Shown piece after piece: positions 1 to 11,283 of a stretch of 64,000 bases of DNA. Each line of letters opens with the position of its first letter. Position 1 is the stretch's first letter. Under the pieces are notes generated by a model. It ran no database searches. It was not told the origin of the DNA and saw only the letters and a list, made by a program, of their open reading frames with translations. The DNA is from Miscanthus floridulus (Eukaryota; Streptophyta; Magnoliopsida; Poales; Poaceae): the NCBI RefSeq assembly GCF_019320115.1, contig NC_089598.1, positions 32,879,983 to 32,943,982 of the forward strand, read 5' to 3'. Made by a program: the position numbers and the translations under genes.

Positions 1-1765
1 TATGACAAAGGTTCTAAAAATTGTCAAGTGTTATCTCCTGAATGATATACAAAAGGACCTTGCAAAAGCTTGTGTAGAGGAAGTCACATCTGTCATTATG
101 GATGAGATTCGAGGTAGAAAATTCTCGATGCTTATTGATGAGTCTCGAGATATATCAATAAAAGAGCAAATGGCAGTGATTATAAGGTTAGTACTTTACA
201 ATTGCAATTTTGTGCATAGATTTTTTATAATTATTTCTACAATTATACTAACACAAACAAATGTGGTGTGCAGGTTTGTCAATGATGAAGGGAAAGTGGT
301 GGAAAGATTTCTTAGACTTTAGCATGTTCAGAGTTGTACAGCTATTGCATTGAAAGAAGCTTTGGTTAGTATGCTTTCAAGTCACAATTTGTCTATCTCT
401 ATGCTCCGTGGGCAAGGGTATGATGGAGCTTCTAATATGAGAGGTGAATTTAATGGGGTGCAAAAATTGATTCGCGATGAAAATCCTTATCATTTCTATG
501 TGCATTGTTTTGCCCATCAATTGCAACTAATGGTTGTTACCGTTTTGACTTCTAGTGCAGACATTGCAAATTTCTTTAACTATATTCCTTTAATAATCAA
601 CAATGTGGGTGCAAGTTGCATGAGAAAAGATGCCTTGCTTACAAAGCATCATGATGTGTTGCTAGAAAAGATTGAGAATGGTGAGATTATGACTAGAAGA
701 GGTTTAAATCAAGAAACCAGCCTAGCTAGGCATGGAGATACTAGATGGGGTTCACATCTTAAAACTTTGCTTCGCATTTTGGTCATGTGGGAGGCTATCA
801 TAGATGTCCTTGAGATAGTGAAGAAAGATTCTATTAAACCAACATGTAATGGTGGAGCTTTAGGTTTAATTGAAAAAATAGAGAGCTTTGATTTTGTGTT
901 CATCCTGCATTTGATGATAGAATTATTGAGCATGACAGATATTTTGTCACATGCTTTGCAAAGGAAGGATCAAGACATAGTTGAAGCAATGCATTTGATC
1001 ACGGATGTGAAAGATAGCTTGCAGGATATGAGGAAAAATGGATGGGAGCCATTACTCAAAAAAGTGAAAACATTCTGTAAGAAGAATGGGATTGAAGTGC
1101 CAGATATGGGTAAGAAAATAAATGTTAAAGGGACATCTAGACGAAGAAAACAAAAGGTAACAAACATGCATTACTATCATGTTGAGATTTTTCTTGTCGC
1201 CATTGATGTCATCTTGACTGAGTTGAATCATCGGTTCAGTGAAATTAGTTTAGAGTTATTAGTATGTATGGCTGCTTTTAACCCAAGGAACTCCTTCTCT
1301 AATTTTGATATGGACAAACTTGTGAGGCTTGCTGAAATTTATGCTGATGATTTTGATATTGGTGAACTTGTTGTTTTGCCAAATCAACTTAGACAGTTTG
1401 TGAATCGTGCTAGAAAAACTCTAGAATTTCTTGGATGCACTGAACTTGAAAAAGTTGCTGAAATTATGGTGAAGACTAAAATGCACGAATCTTATAAATT
1501 GGTTTATCGTCTCATTGAGCTAACCTTGATACTACCGGTGGCAACGGCTTCAGTTGAGAGGATATTTTCAGCCATGTCTATTATAAAGACAGATTTGCTT
1601 AGTAAAATGGGTGATGACTGGCTCAATGACTTGATGATATGCTATAATGAGAATGAGATATTTATAAAGATTGATAATAAAAAGATCAAAAAACGGTTTC
1701 AAGATATGAAAAAGCGTTGTATGTTATTGCCTAAAAAATTAGTGGTATGCTCTATTCTCTTCTAA
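1..1765 (+). pseudogene. hAT-type (TTF zinc-finger/DUF4371-like) transposase-derived gene, 5'-truncated and broken
   Basis: The frame enters from the left edge, so the N-terminus is outside the window. A plausible 87-bp intron (187-273, GT..AG) joins the first part to the second without changing frame. Visible landmarks are LIDESRD near codon 45, then GQGYDGASNMRGEFNG and VHCFAHQLQL, which are typical of the TTF-type zinc finger/hAT transposase family of plants. The C-terminus has the hAT dimerisation signature (LPVATASVERIFSAM), so the end is essentially complete at 1763-1765. An in-frame TAG at 320-322 lies between the two parts exactly where homologues continue, so no full product is expected unless it is bypassed. 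Flanks show no recognisable terminal repeats. It could be a domesticated transposase relative rather than a mobile copy, but the stop argues for decay. Confidence 0.8.
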
Positions 1766-2261
1766 ATTCATAATTTGGCGGTCCATATATGTTTGACTAA
1801 TCAATTATATCTATTTGTCTAGATTGTTACTTCGGATGAATAATGTGTGTCAACGTCAAACGTCGTCTATTAGTTTCATAATTTGACCTTTCGGTATGAA
1901 TGAACTGCTTCCTTTATTTTTCATGATGTATTTTGTGAATTTCATCGTTAACCAATGTTTTTAATATAAGACTACTTTCTGACTATCATATTTGTCTATT
2001 GTGAGGGGTCATAGTAGAGCCAAGTTGTTGTAGCACTTTTGTTCGGTCCCTCCTAATTTTTTTCTGGCTTCGTCCCTGTTTGGCCTTGATGCCACGAGGT
2101 CAGGTCCAATAAACTGTTTGTTTTCTCTTGATCTGTACAAGAAGTCGATCACGAATTCATTCACGATCGGAACAGCTCGTCAAACTAAACAAACACCTTG
2201 AGAGAGAAAAAAGCCTTCTAAAAAATTCCACACAAACTCGCAAAAAGTTTGCACGAATATT
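1766..2261. other. Intergenic, no gene seen
   Basis: AT-rich sequence between the transposase remnant and the stop of the minus-strand glutaredoxin gene. The right part should hold the 3' UTR of that gene. No ORF, RNA or repeat is recognised. Confidence 0.5.
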
Positions 2262-3635
2262 CTAGCAAACGGGGCATTTCACTAGCCCGTTCTCGTTGCA
2301 CCTCGGGCACCGCCTGAACGCTCCTCCGCCACCGGAGCCATCCTCGTCCTCCACGAACACCTTGCAGCTGCCAGAGCACCCGTCGCACGGCACGAACCGC
2401 AATCCGCCGCAGCCAGCACAGGCGTAGTCCTGCGCGCCGGCGCCTCCCTTGGTGGCGCACGGCGCGTCGCAGGCAGCGAGGGCCGACGCCAGCTCCCCGG
2501 CCTCGTGCAGGCGGCGGACCTCCTCGGCGCCGCCCAGGTGCCGGCCGTCCGCGAACACCTGCGGCAGGCGGCGGCCTCCGTCATCGCCGAGCGCGGCGCG
2601 GAGCTCGTCTTTGAACCCCGCGTGCATGGACAGGTCGCGCTCGTCCACGCGCACGCCGTAGCCGCGCAGGATCGCGCTTGTGGACCAGCAGTCCTCGTAC
2701 GTCTGCCGGATCCCGCGGAGGCTCGTGAGGTACACGACGACTCGGCCCGCGCTCTCCGGCGGCGGCGGCGGCAAGGCCTTCTTGGCTGCTAGCTTCGTCT
2801 TGGCGTTGATCTTTTCCTGGAACACGTCGACCCGTGCCCGTACGATGCCCGGGAACGTCTGAATTTTGGCGCGCTTCTCGACGTCACCGCCGCCTCCGTC
2901 GCGTTTGACGAAATCATCAGGAAGAGGCGAGTCAGGTGTTGTCGCCAGGTCATCGAGCGCCTTCCGGAACACGTCCAGGAGTTCCGGGTCGAACACCGCG
3001 GGGGACCCGGGCGCCGACCGCGACTTATTCCGCTCACCGCCTGCGCCATGGACGACGCAGCCGTCGTCCGTCTCTTCATCATCCTCCTCCTCGTCGTCGT
3101 CGAGCCCCTTCATGAGCTCCCACACGTTGATCTCCTCGGGGTCGCGCACCGGCGTCTTGTTCGGCGTCCGCGGCGGCGCGGCGACGACCCTCGACGCCGC
3201 CGCCGCCACCACCCGCTTCTGCCGCTTCGGCGGCGGCGCCGCCACCGCCACGGGCGGTGGCGTCGTCGGGCACCAACACCCGCCGAACGACCGCGACGGC
3301 GGCCCCAGCAGCAGCTTCGTCATCGTCCCTGCGCCGCCATCGACGACGTCGTTGCCGACCTTCATCATCCCCTCGTCGTCCTCGTCCCCGCCGCCTCGTC
3401 CTCCTCCTCCTCCTGCGGCAGCGTCGAAAGAAAGGACGCCCGCTGCCGCGACGGCCACCGCGGCGCGGTCGAGGCTGAGCGTCCCGAGCGTGGACGACCG
3501 CAGCGCGACGGAGTGCCGCGGCGCCGCCTGCAGGCGGCCCGATGAGCGCCTCTGCTGATGCGGCTCCGGCGGTCGCGCCGCCGGCAGCCCGCTGCAGCCC
3601 CCATGCAGCGCGTGCTTCGACCCCTTGCAGCCCAT
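2262..3635 (-). CDS. Glutaredoxin-domain protein with C-terminal CxxC zinc-ribbon region
   Basis: Single-exon gene of about 457 codons. The start chosen is the ATG at 3635-3633, giving an N-terminus MGCKGSK. This is a classic N-myristoylation plus palmitoylation signal, so membrane attachment is likely. The open frame runs further upstream to 4001, but that part is arginine/proline-rich leader translation. Residues ~1-290 are low-complexity (Ala, Gly, acidic runs). The glutaredoxin fold starts about residue 297 (VVVYLTSLRGIRQTYEDC), with the redox-position cysteine at about residue 316 and no second Cys (DCWST). PQVFADGRHLGGAEE follows, matching the cis-Pro/GSH-binding part. The end (~405-457) has four CxxC pairs (CAGC, CDGC, CPRC, CPVC). 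This matches the plant glutaredoxin family whose zinc-ribbon tails follow the GRX domain. The role is probably in redox or Fe-S related signalling, but the substrate is unknown. Confidence 0.88.
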   Translation of the reverse strand: MGCKGSKHALHGGCSGLPAARPPEPHQQRRSSGRLQAAPRHSVALRSSTLGTLSLDRAAVAVAAAGVLSFDAAAGGGGGRGGGDEDDEGMMKVGNDVVDGGAGTMTKLLLGPPSRSFGGCWCPTTPPPVAVAAPPPKRQKRVVAAAASRVVAAPPRTPNKTPVRDPEEINVWELMKGLDDDEEEDDEETDDGCVVHGAGGERNKSRSAPGSPAVFDPELLDVFRKALDDLATTPDSPLPDDFVKRDGGGGDVEKRAKIQTFPGIVRARVDVFQEKINAKTKLAAKKALPPPPPESAGRVVVYLTSLRGIRQTYEDCWSTSAILRGYGVRVDERDLSMHAGFKDELRAALGDDGGRRLPQVFADGRHLGGAEEVRRLHEAGELASALAACDAPCATKGGAGAQDYACAGCGGLRFVPCDGCSGSCKVFVEDEDGSGGGGAFRRCPRCNENGLVKCPVC

Positions 3636-4260
3636 CCACGTACGTACGTGCACTGTGCGCCGCGGCGGCGGGTAATGAAGGGAAGTGAAGGGAAGGGAGC
3701 AGCTCGATCGAGAACCTGGCGCTGCCGTTCTACTGCGGAGGAGGAGGAGGAGGAAACGGCTACAACCTCTCGCTCTCGGCGCGCGGGGGTCAAACGGCTG
3801 CAAAATTTGGGTTCCGTGGGAAGCGGAGCGCAAACGGTTCGGCAGCGGCGTTGTCCGCCGTCCGCGGTGGGAGCCAGAGCCTGGGCTGCGGGTTGGAAGG
3901 AAACGCATAAGAAGAAAGGGCGGGCGAGGCCGGTGCGTGCTCGCGCTCGGGGTCGCGGGTGCGGACGCCGTGCCGCCCGTGCAGTCCGCATATCGAATCA
4001 AATCCGCAGTAGGCGGCGTGCTAAAACGTATACGTGCGCCGTGGCCGTGGAATTCTGCATCGTCCGCGTCGGGTCAGGCTCAGGCGGGCGCTGAAACCCT
4101 GCTCATTCTCTGGGGGCGGTACTGCACGGCGCGGCGCATTCCTTCCCACCCTGTGTGCCGCAGCGTCGGTAGCAGCCGGTCCGGCAGCCACGGGCGGTTC
4201 GGTAGCAGTTGCTACGGGGGCGGATGATATCTTGTCATTCATCAGGGAGTAATAATAACG
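3636..4260 (-). promoter_or_regulatory. GC-rich upstream/leader region of the glutaredoxin gene
   Basis: Very GC- and CpG-rich sequence immediately upstream of the minus-strand start. GC drops sharply after about 4230. It probably holds the 5' UTR and core promoter. No convincing TATA box was identified, so the exact start of transcription is not called. Confidence 0.4.
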
Positions 4261-4919
4261 AAAAGGGAGGCCTGGAATTTGGACGCGGACAGGTTTCGGC
4301 ATCGACGACGACCCGTTCCTGCGTCGCGCATACGGCATATCTAGTGAGCTACAGTATGTGACTAATCCGTTGGACATTGGGAGTTGCCACCGTATGGATT
4401 CCAATTTTCATTCTGTTGGAACGACGATTTTGTTGTCTCTTTTTGTTTTGAAAAAAAAACTATTGATCGTTAAATTGGGTGGTCAGGTAACGGACCACTA
4501 CTGCCCATGCATGATTGAACGACGGACGTGGCATGCATGTTGATCAGGGGACATTCGGTTCGGCTGTGCCCTTTGTCCGCGTTAGCGGCAATGTGTTCAT
4601 TTCAAGTTTTGAACTGGCTAACGGTTTACCCAGGATCTTGGGCTTTATCGGTTATTACGAACTTAACGACAACCCTTCTGCCGATCAGAAGTTTCCGACA
4701 CTGACGAATTTCAGGCAGGGCGCAGCGCAAGACACACAAACTTGTCATTCCGACATTCCGGCAGTAAAAGCATTGGATGTGACAGCTGATCCCTGACAAG
4801 TGCACAGCGTCTGTTGGTACGAGTATTAGCACTAGCACATTCCGTCACCATCCGGCGTCAAGATTCAGTTTCATCCGCCTATAGTTACTCTCTATCCCGT
4901 GTATAGTTACTCTCTATCC
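4261..4919. other. Intergenic, nothing recognised
   Basis: Sequence between the GC-rich promoter region and the first MITE. Short open frames here show no family resemblance. Confidence 0.4.
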
Positions 4920-5175
4920 AAGGAAAGGTTTGACATATGTAAGGAGTATTAAATATAGATTAAAAGATAACTAATTGTATAGTTTATGACTAATTTGTGA
5001 GACGAATCTTTTAAGCCTAATTAGTCCATGATTTGACAATATGGTGCTAGAGTAACATATATGCTAATGACAGATTAATTAGGCCTAATTAGTCCATAAA
5101 TTTGTCTCGTGGATTATTGATGGGTTCTGTAATTTATTTTTTTATTAGTATCCGAACACCCCATGCGATACCTCA
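4920..5175. mobile_element. Grass MITE remnant (same family as 7477-7800)
   Basis: It shares the internal string pattern of the element at 7477-7800: ATTAAATATAGA near the left, GACGAATCTTTTAAGCC, TTAGTCCATGATTTGACAA, and TTTTATTAGTATCCGAA near the right end. The left terminus is degenerate, so it appears truncated. Non-coding. Confidence 0.65.
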
Positions 5176-5303
5176 TGTAGCAGCCGATGTAACACCTCAA
5201 AACTTTACACCCTGGATTTAAACAAGGCCTCAACTGGAATCCGGCAAAAGTCACTGGAACCCTTTAATACAAAAAAGCTATTACTGCTCGACAACAACTT
5301 TTT

Positions 5304-5419
5304 GCCCTGTTCGTTTGGCTGATAGCCATGGCTGAAAGTATTATTGTCTGATTTATTGTTAAAAAAAATATTATTCATTGATTGAAAAAGTACGGCTTAT
5401 AAGACGAGCGAACATGTCC
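5304..5419. mobile_element. Short MITE of the 'CTGTTCG...CGAACA' grass family
   Basis: About 116 bp running from GCCCTGTTCGTTTGGCTG to ATAAGACGAGCGAACATGTCC. Imperfect inverted ends and the internal GATTTATTGT/AAAAATATTATT core are shared with 6258-6370. Flanking TTT on both sides could be a 3-bp target duplication. Confidence 0.6.
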
Positions 5420-5743
5420 TTTATCTAAAGCCGGATCAATGCCGTTCCGTGCACAGCGTTGGCCGGTGGTCTGTTTTTCACTTCGAACGCATCGACAGCG
5501 ATGGAACGATGCGAGCAGGCGCCTACGATCCGGCTTCAGCCACATGAGATGGAACGACAGCGCTACAAAGATGTCAAGCTCCACCGTCAGTCTTTTTGCA
5601 GTTGTTTTAGCAAGCATATGACTCATGAGATGCGTTGAGTTTGTCGCGAGTGCCGTGTCCCCTGCTTTCTTTCTCGTATCTGTCAGTCAGTGACTGGTCC
5701 ACCTCTTGCTTTACCTTGAAACGCCTCTTGTTGCTTTGCGTTA

Positions 5744-5982
5744 GGCCCCGTTTAGTTTCCCCAAAAGCCAAAATTTTTTGCGCTGTGCCCGTCACATCGA
5801 ATCTTGCGGCACATGCATGGAGTACTAAATGTAGACGAAAAAAAAAAATTGTACAGTTGGGTGAGAAATCGCGAGACGAAACTTTCAAACCTAATTAGTC
5901 CATAATTAGATACTAATTACCAAATACAAACGAAAGTGCTACAGTACCCAAAACCTAAAAATTTTTGGATCTAAACGGGGCC
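5744..5982. mobile_element. Tourist-like MITE (PIF/Harbinger), intact ends and TSD
   Basis: A 239-bp element whose ends are perfect 12-bp inverted repeats (GGCCCCGTTTAG / CTAAACGGGGCC). It is flanked by TTA on both sides (5741-5743 and 5983-5985), the 3-bp target duplication of PIF/Harbinger-derived Tourist MITEs. The internal sequence is non-coding. Confidence 0.85.
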
Positions 5983-6257
5983 TTAGTTGCCCTGCACACA
6001 TCTTATCTTAAACCATGATTAACTTTACTCATAAACTCGATGATTTTTTTTCTTAAAGTTGAGGGCCAACACAGGGGGCGCGATAGGCAGTGAAGGTTTG
6101 CACGATGCTTTGTCTGGCAGTTCGTTGACACCGGGGAGATGTCTTAGCTAAAGCTTAGGACGGCCAACTACCAGCTAGTCTCATATCATGATACCAAGTG
6201 GTGTAAAATACAGTGTTTTATTAACAAAGCCAAATGCAGTTTTTTTTTGTCAGTTCA

Positions 6258-6370
6258 GGCCCCGTTCGCTTCACTGAAAAAATAAACCGAAACACTATTC
6301 CGACTAATTTATTGTGAGAAAAAATACTATTTCGACTAAAAAACAGATTATAAGATAAGCGAACAGAGCC
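6258..6370. mobile_element. Short MITE, 'GGCCCCGTTCGCTT' family
   Basis: A 113-bp element beginning GGCCCCGTTCGCTT and ending AAGCGAACAGAGCC, with imperfect inverted ends. TCA is found on both flanks (6255-6257, 6371-6373), consistent with a 3-bp TSD. The A/T-rich core resembles 5304-5419, 8110-8235 and 24636-24752. Confidence 0.75.
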
Positions 6371-7084
6371 TCAGTTGGATTGCTCTGTCTCTGAGGAACC
6401 TTTCCGGTCTGAGATAGTTAGATTAAGATAGTTGCACCAACTAATGTGTGCTGCATTGTCAAAAAAGGAGGTCATCATACGGAGCACTGGTGACATCATC
6501 CGTTCAGTAGGTTAATCCTCTGTTGTAGTCACGGAATTACGGAAACGAACGGCAAAACGGAAAACAACAGGACATGCTTCCGTTCCAATTTCTTAAGTGG
6601 ATGCCAGTAGTACAGTACAAAGCTTGACTACAATGCTTTGCACCGGCACATGACAAGATACAGATGACATGACTCCACTCAACTTCTATAAACCACATCT
6701 TAAACCGCGCAGATCGAAAAGTGTTTTTGGTACTTTTTCCTAGCCAATCGTGTCATCGTGTGTGCCCGTGAATCATGCGCTCATCTCGGCTTATTGCGGG
6801 GTTAGTTATTTGACTTTTTGGTGAGCAGATAGGAGTAGAATCGAGAAATCACCGACGAATGGAACCGACAGGAACGGAAAGGGAGTAGGCGCTGGTGGCT
6901 GGCACGCCCTCGGCGTGTCCATAGACGACGGACGGGACGGGTGCTGCCGGTCCGCACGCACGTTCAGCGCTTTTCCTCGGTGTTGCATGGATCGGGTCAT
7001 CCGAGTTTGACGTCTGATGCCTGACACCTACTCTACCGTAGATTTGCAGTCACAGTGGGTCATCCGAGTGCGGCGGTGAAGGGA

Positions 7085-7419
7085 GTGTTTGGTTATTTAA
7101 GGGGCTCAAATTTATGTCACATCGAATATTTAGATATTAATAAAGAATACTAAATATAGATTAAATATAAAATCAATTACATAGATGGAGGCTAATTTAC
7201 GAGACGATTTTTTAAGTCTAATTAATCTGTTATTAGCATATGGTTACTGTAGTACCACGTTGTCAAATAATGGACTAATTAGGTTTAAAAGATTCGTCTC
7301 ACAAATTAGTCGTAAGTTGTGTAATTAGTTTCGTAATTAGTCTATATTTAATACTCTATGCATGTGTCTAAACATTCGATGTGACAGAAATTTTAGAAGC
7401 GTCTGTAGAAATCAAACAT
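7085..7419. mobile_element. MITE with subterminal inverted repeats
   Basis: The left end (GTGTTTGGTT... with GTCACATCGAATATTTAG inside) is the inverse of the right end (CTAAACATTCGATGTGAC ... AATCAAACAT). The interior contains two inverted blocks around GACGATTTTTTAAG and AAAGATTCGTCTC. The element can fold as a long hairpin. Non-coding. Confidence 0.7.
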
Positions 7420-7476
7420 GGCCGAAGTGTCGTCGAACGCACACTTTGAAGTCAAAGCTGCGGCCTGCGGCATAAC

Positions 7477-7800
7477 GTGTTTGGTTGCCCCTCCTAAATT
7501 TTAGTCGCTTGTCCCATCGAATGTTTGGACACATGCATAGAGTATTAAATATAGACTAATTATGAAACTAATTACATAGTTTGCGACTAATTTGGGAGAT
7601 GAATCTTTTGAGCCCAATTAGTCCATGATTTGACAATGTTTACTACAGTAATATGTGCTAATGATGGATTAATTAGAGTTAAAAATTTTGTCTCGTGGAG
7701 TACTGACGGATTATGTAATTTGTTTTTTATTAGTATCCGAATACCTCATATAACATTCTCCCGATATGCCTCTTAAATTTTAGTAGCTGGATCAAACACC
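7477..7800. mobile_element. MITE with inverted ends, related to 4920-5175
   Basis: The left end GTGTTTGGTTG...CTAAATTTTAGTCGCT pairs imperfectly with the right end AAATTTTAGTAGCTGGATCAAACAC. The internal sequence is shared with 4920-5175. Confidence 0.7.
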
Positions 7801-8109
7801 CTTAAATTTGTCCGTTCCTAAAGTCATAGTGGGCCGCTATCAGATTCTATCCCCATCTTGCAGTGGGCTTCTTGTTTCGTTGTCGTAGACCGTAGACTGG
7901 TAGCGCAGGTGTTTAGTCTTACAGCGAGTTTAGTCATTTAACTTTTTGGTGACTATATATATATACTCCTTCTGTCCCGTTCGGCAGAGCAGTTCTTTTT
8001 TACTGAGAAGCGATTCTTGAATCAGTGAAGTGATTTTCTAAAATGAACTAGGAAACTGAGAGCTGAAAAAAATAGCTTCTTCTTATTCACTCCATGCATA
8101 TATATACAA

Positions 8110-8235
8110 CCTGTTTGGTTGGTGCTGATACGATCGTATATGATCGTGGATTATTACTGTTGACTGGTTTGGTGTGAAGGAAAAATACTGTTCTGGCTGA
8201 AAATTTACGATCGTTTACGACCAAGTGAACATGCT
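8110..8235. mobile_element. Short MITE relative of 6258-6370
   Basis: Runs from CTGTTTGGTTGGTGCTG to GACCAAGTGAACATG. It has the family core (GGTTTGGTGTGAAGGAAAAATACTGTTCTGGCTG) in diverged form, and two pairs of GATCGT/ACGATC inverted steps. Confidence 0.5.
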
Positions 8236-8680
8236 GATAATCATTGTATCGTAGAGTTTATCTTAGAGAATTATAAAGAATCAATTTCAGTCAAAGAATC
8301 GGCTTCCACAGACAACCTAGAGCAAGAGGAGCTTTGCCAAATTGGTCCTAAGTCTCCATCTCATATTGTGATGAGTCGATCAATCTTAACTTTGACCGAA
8401 TTTATAAGAAATAGTATCAACAGTTATATCTCTAATTAGGTTTGTTATATTATATATGATGTGATCTATCTCATGATGCTTATATGGTATCACAAACATT
8501 AATATTTTAATATATATTTAGCCAGAGTTTGGATTTTTTAACTCCTCGAAATACGAGTCAAAGACTTTTTTTCAGGACAAAAGGAGTAGATAGACAAAAT
8601 AGAGAAATTATTGAAAAAATGTATGAGCTTACCACTTTACGAAGAGTTAGCTTATCACTATCTTTTTTATTAATAAAATC

Positions 8681-8840
8681 AGGACCTCTTTGGTAGGGCT
8701 CCTGTAGGGGCTTCAGCTCCGGCTCCTGCAGGAGCTGTGCCAAATGCCTGTTTTGGAAAGGGCTCTGCATGGAGAGACGGTCAAGAGCAGGAGCCATTTT
8801 TTGCCTGCGCAGGAGAAGCCTCAAAAACAAGCTTCGCGCA
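8681..8840. mobile_element. Left half of a TIR element split by the copia insertion
   Basis: Begins AGGACCTCTTTGGTAGGGCTCC. The right half lies at 24450-24610 and ends in the approximate inverse (GAGCTCTGCCAAACAGGCCCTT). GC-rich GGAGC/GCTCC repeats occur in both halves. The copia element interrupts it, with duplicated target GCGCA (8836-8840) versus GCGCG (24450-24454). Confidence 0.7.
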
Positions 8841-9405
8841 TAAAAGCTCTAGTTTGGTTTTGGTTAATTGATTAAACCCTAAGTGCTAACCTAGTTTATC
8901 AAGATGATTATGAGATAGGTAGCACTAGTCCAAGTGATGAAGCAATGGTGTATGCTAGTTGTAGGTTTGAATGTTGAAATAAAAAACTAGCATGCATAGG
9001 CTAAGTAACTAGACTTATGTTCATTCTATGGAAACTAGACCCTTGCATGTAATGTTGATCTCACGGGGTATTCTAGTTCTTATATATGTCTAGTTACTAA
9101 TGGTGCTAAGGATGGTATATTGGTGCACTCCGATTGGTATCACACTTAAAAGGTCCATCTATTATATCTTAGCATCATTTGATAGAAATTGATTCCTATA
9201 TTTCCTATCTAAGCATATGTGCAAGCTACAATCCAAACTCTTAGCACATATGTAGGGGGAGCAATTACTATTATTTGGAGTTCATGAAACTTGTCCATAT
9301 CCTTTACACATGGTAAATATGTTTGGACAAGCAACATGGATTCAAATGTACTTTAATTCATATCTTTGTATAAGGATTGTCATTAATTACCAAAAAGGGA
9401 GAGAT
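8841..9405 (+). repeat. Deleted first unit of element A: LTR start fused to 3' internal sequence
   Basis: 8841-8950 matches the first ~110 bp of the LTR (starting TA instead of TG). The sequence then jumps to material matching 22214-22668, the internal DNA just before the 3' LTR. The two parents share TGGTG at the joint (8946-8950; 22209-22213), a microhomology deletion scar. Confidence 0.8.
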
Positions 9406-11222
9406 TGAAAGCTCTAGTTTGGTTTTGGTTAATTGATAAAACCCTAAGTGCTAACCTAGTTTATCAAGATGATTATAAGATAGGTAGCACTACTCCAAGT
9501 GATGAAGCAATGGTGAAGATCATGACAATGGTGATGGCATGGTGATGGTCAAATGCCTAAACTTAGAAAAGAAGAAAGAGAAAAATAAAAGGCTCAAGGC
9601 AAAGGTATAAAATGTAGGAGTCATTTTGTTTTAGTGATCAAGACACTTAGTGAGTGTGATCACATTTAGGATAGATAGACGTACTATTAAGAGGAGTGAA
9701 ACTCGTATCGAAATGCGGTTATCAAAGTGCCACTAGATGCTCTAATTCATTGCATATGCATTTAGGATCTTGTGGAGTACTAACACCCTTGAAAATGTTT
9801 GTGAAAATATGCTAACACATGTGCACAAGGTGATACACTTGGTAGTTAGCACATTTGAGCAAGGGTGAAGAAGACAGAGGAGATGCCAGCGTCGATCAAG
9901 TGACCGAACGTTGGTTCTGAATGCACCGGATGCTGACTGTCTATGTCCGGTCGCGCTGACCTGGCGGTACAATAGCTAGGGTATACCACCAGACGCTGGG
10001 CTGTGTCCGGTCAAGGTGGACCAGACGCGTCCGGTCGAAGAAATACGTCTCGAGGAGCTTACTGGAAACGACCGAACGCTGGGGCTTCAGCGTCCGGTCA
10101 GTTTTGCCGGAGCGTCCGGTCAGCTTCGTAGCCGTTGAAATCTGACAAACAACGTTTGAAGCCAGTGACGCGTGGCGTCCATCGGGTGACCGGACGCTGA
10201 GGGCCCACGTCCGATCTGTCTGACCAGAGCGTCCGGTCAGCCCACGTTGTGCCCAGTGAAGGGGTACAACGGCTCTAATTGTTGGGGCTTCTATTTAAAG
10301 CCCCATGGCCGGCTCAAGCTCTAACTCTTGCACATTTTCATTGACATAGCAACCTTGTGAGCTTAGCTAAAACCCTCCCACTAATCTCCATCATTGATCC
10401 ATCATCATTGTGAGATTGGGAGAGAATCCAAGTGCATTGCTTGAGTGATTGCATCTAGAGGCACTTGGTATTCGAGTTGCGCTGCGGATTTCGCTTGTTA
10501 CTCTTGGTGGTTGCCACCACCTAGACAGCTCGGTGCAGCGGTGGAGGATCGGCATGAGTTGGTGATTGTTCATAGCCATCTCCGGTGATTGTGAGGGAAG
10601 TTGTACCTTCCCCGGCGGAGTACCGAAAGGTAACTCTAGTAAATTGCTCATGTCATTAAGTTACCTCACTTGTGGGTTGGTTCTTGTGGTGTCCTATCGT
10701 GTGGACGAGGTTTGTGAAACACCTCTTAGCCACTGAACCACCAAGTGTTGGTCGACACAACGGGGACATAGCGTGTTGGCAAGCACGTGAACCTCGGGAG
10801 AAAATCGATTGTCTCTTGTCTTTGGCATTCTTCCGGTGATTGGCTATATATTCATCTTGTGATTGGTTCATCCCCTACACGTTGGTATAATCACCCTACT
10901 CACTTATTTACATTCTTGCAAACTAGTTGATACAAGCTCTTTAGTGTAATTAGAATTGAGAGCTTGCTTTATTATTTACATTCATCTAGTTGAGCTCTTT
11001 AGAGTAGCAAGATTGAGAATTCTTAGTGAGTAAATACATAGCAAGTTTGTGTGCCTAAGTAATTACTGCAACTAGAATTGTTGGATAGGTGGCTTGCAAC
11101 CCTTGTAGAGCTAGAGCAAGTTTGCATTACACTATTTGTCATACTAATCAAATTGCTCTAGTTGATTTATAGAATTTTAAATAGACTATTCACCCCCCCT
11201 CTAGCCATATTAGGACATTTCA
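9406..11222 (+). repeat. 5' LTR of element A (1817 bp)
   Basis: Starts TGAAAGCTCTAGTTTGG and ends AGGACATTTCA, with TG..CA ends. It contains a GACCGGACGCTG-type array (about 9898-10250), then a likely core promoter with TATTTAAAG at 10292-10300. It is 36 bp longer than the 3' LTR because that copy lacks a stretch of the array. Confidence 0.92.
9898..10250. repeat. GACCGGACGCTG / CAGCGTCCGGTC motif array in 5' LTR
   Basis: At least ten degenerate copies of a 12-bp motif occur in both orientations, mostly as head-to-head pairs (a GACCGGACGCTG form followed by a GCGTCCGGTC form). They lie 50-400 bp upstream of the TATTTAAAG box. The placement is that of a U3 enhancer. Function is inferred from position only. 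Confidence 0.8.
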
Positions 11223-11224
11223 AG

Positions 11225-11236
11225 TGGTATTAGAGC
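11225..11236 (+). other. Primer binding site of element A
   Basis: TGGTATTAGAGC sits two bases after the 5' LTR. It differs by one base from the usual initiator tRNA-Met complementary PBS of plant copia elements (TGGTATCAGAGC). Confidence 0.85.
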
Positions 11237-11283
11237 CATTGGTCACCGTTTGATTGAAGGCTTAACAACCTCGGTATCAAATT

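Noticed and set aside
3048..3545. Several long open frames opposite or out of frame with the glutaredoxin gene
   Set aside because: High GC content creates chance frames; the translations are Arg/Pro/Ser runs without domains.
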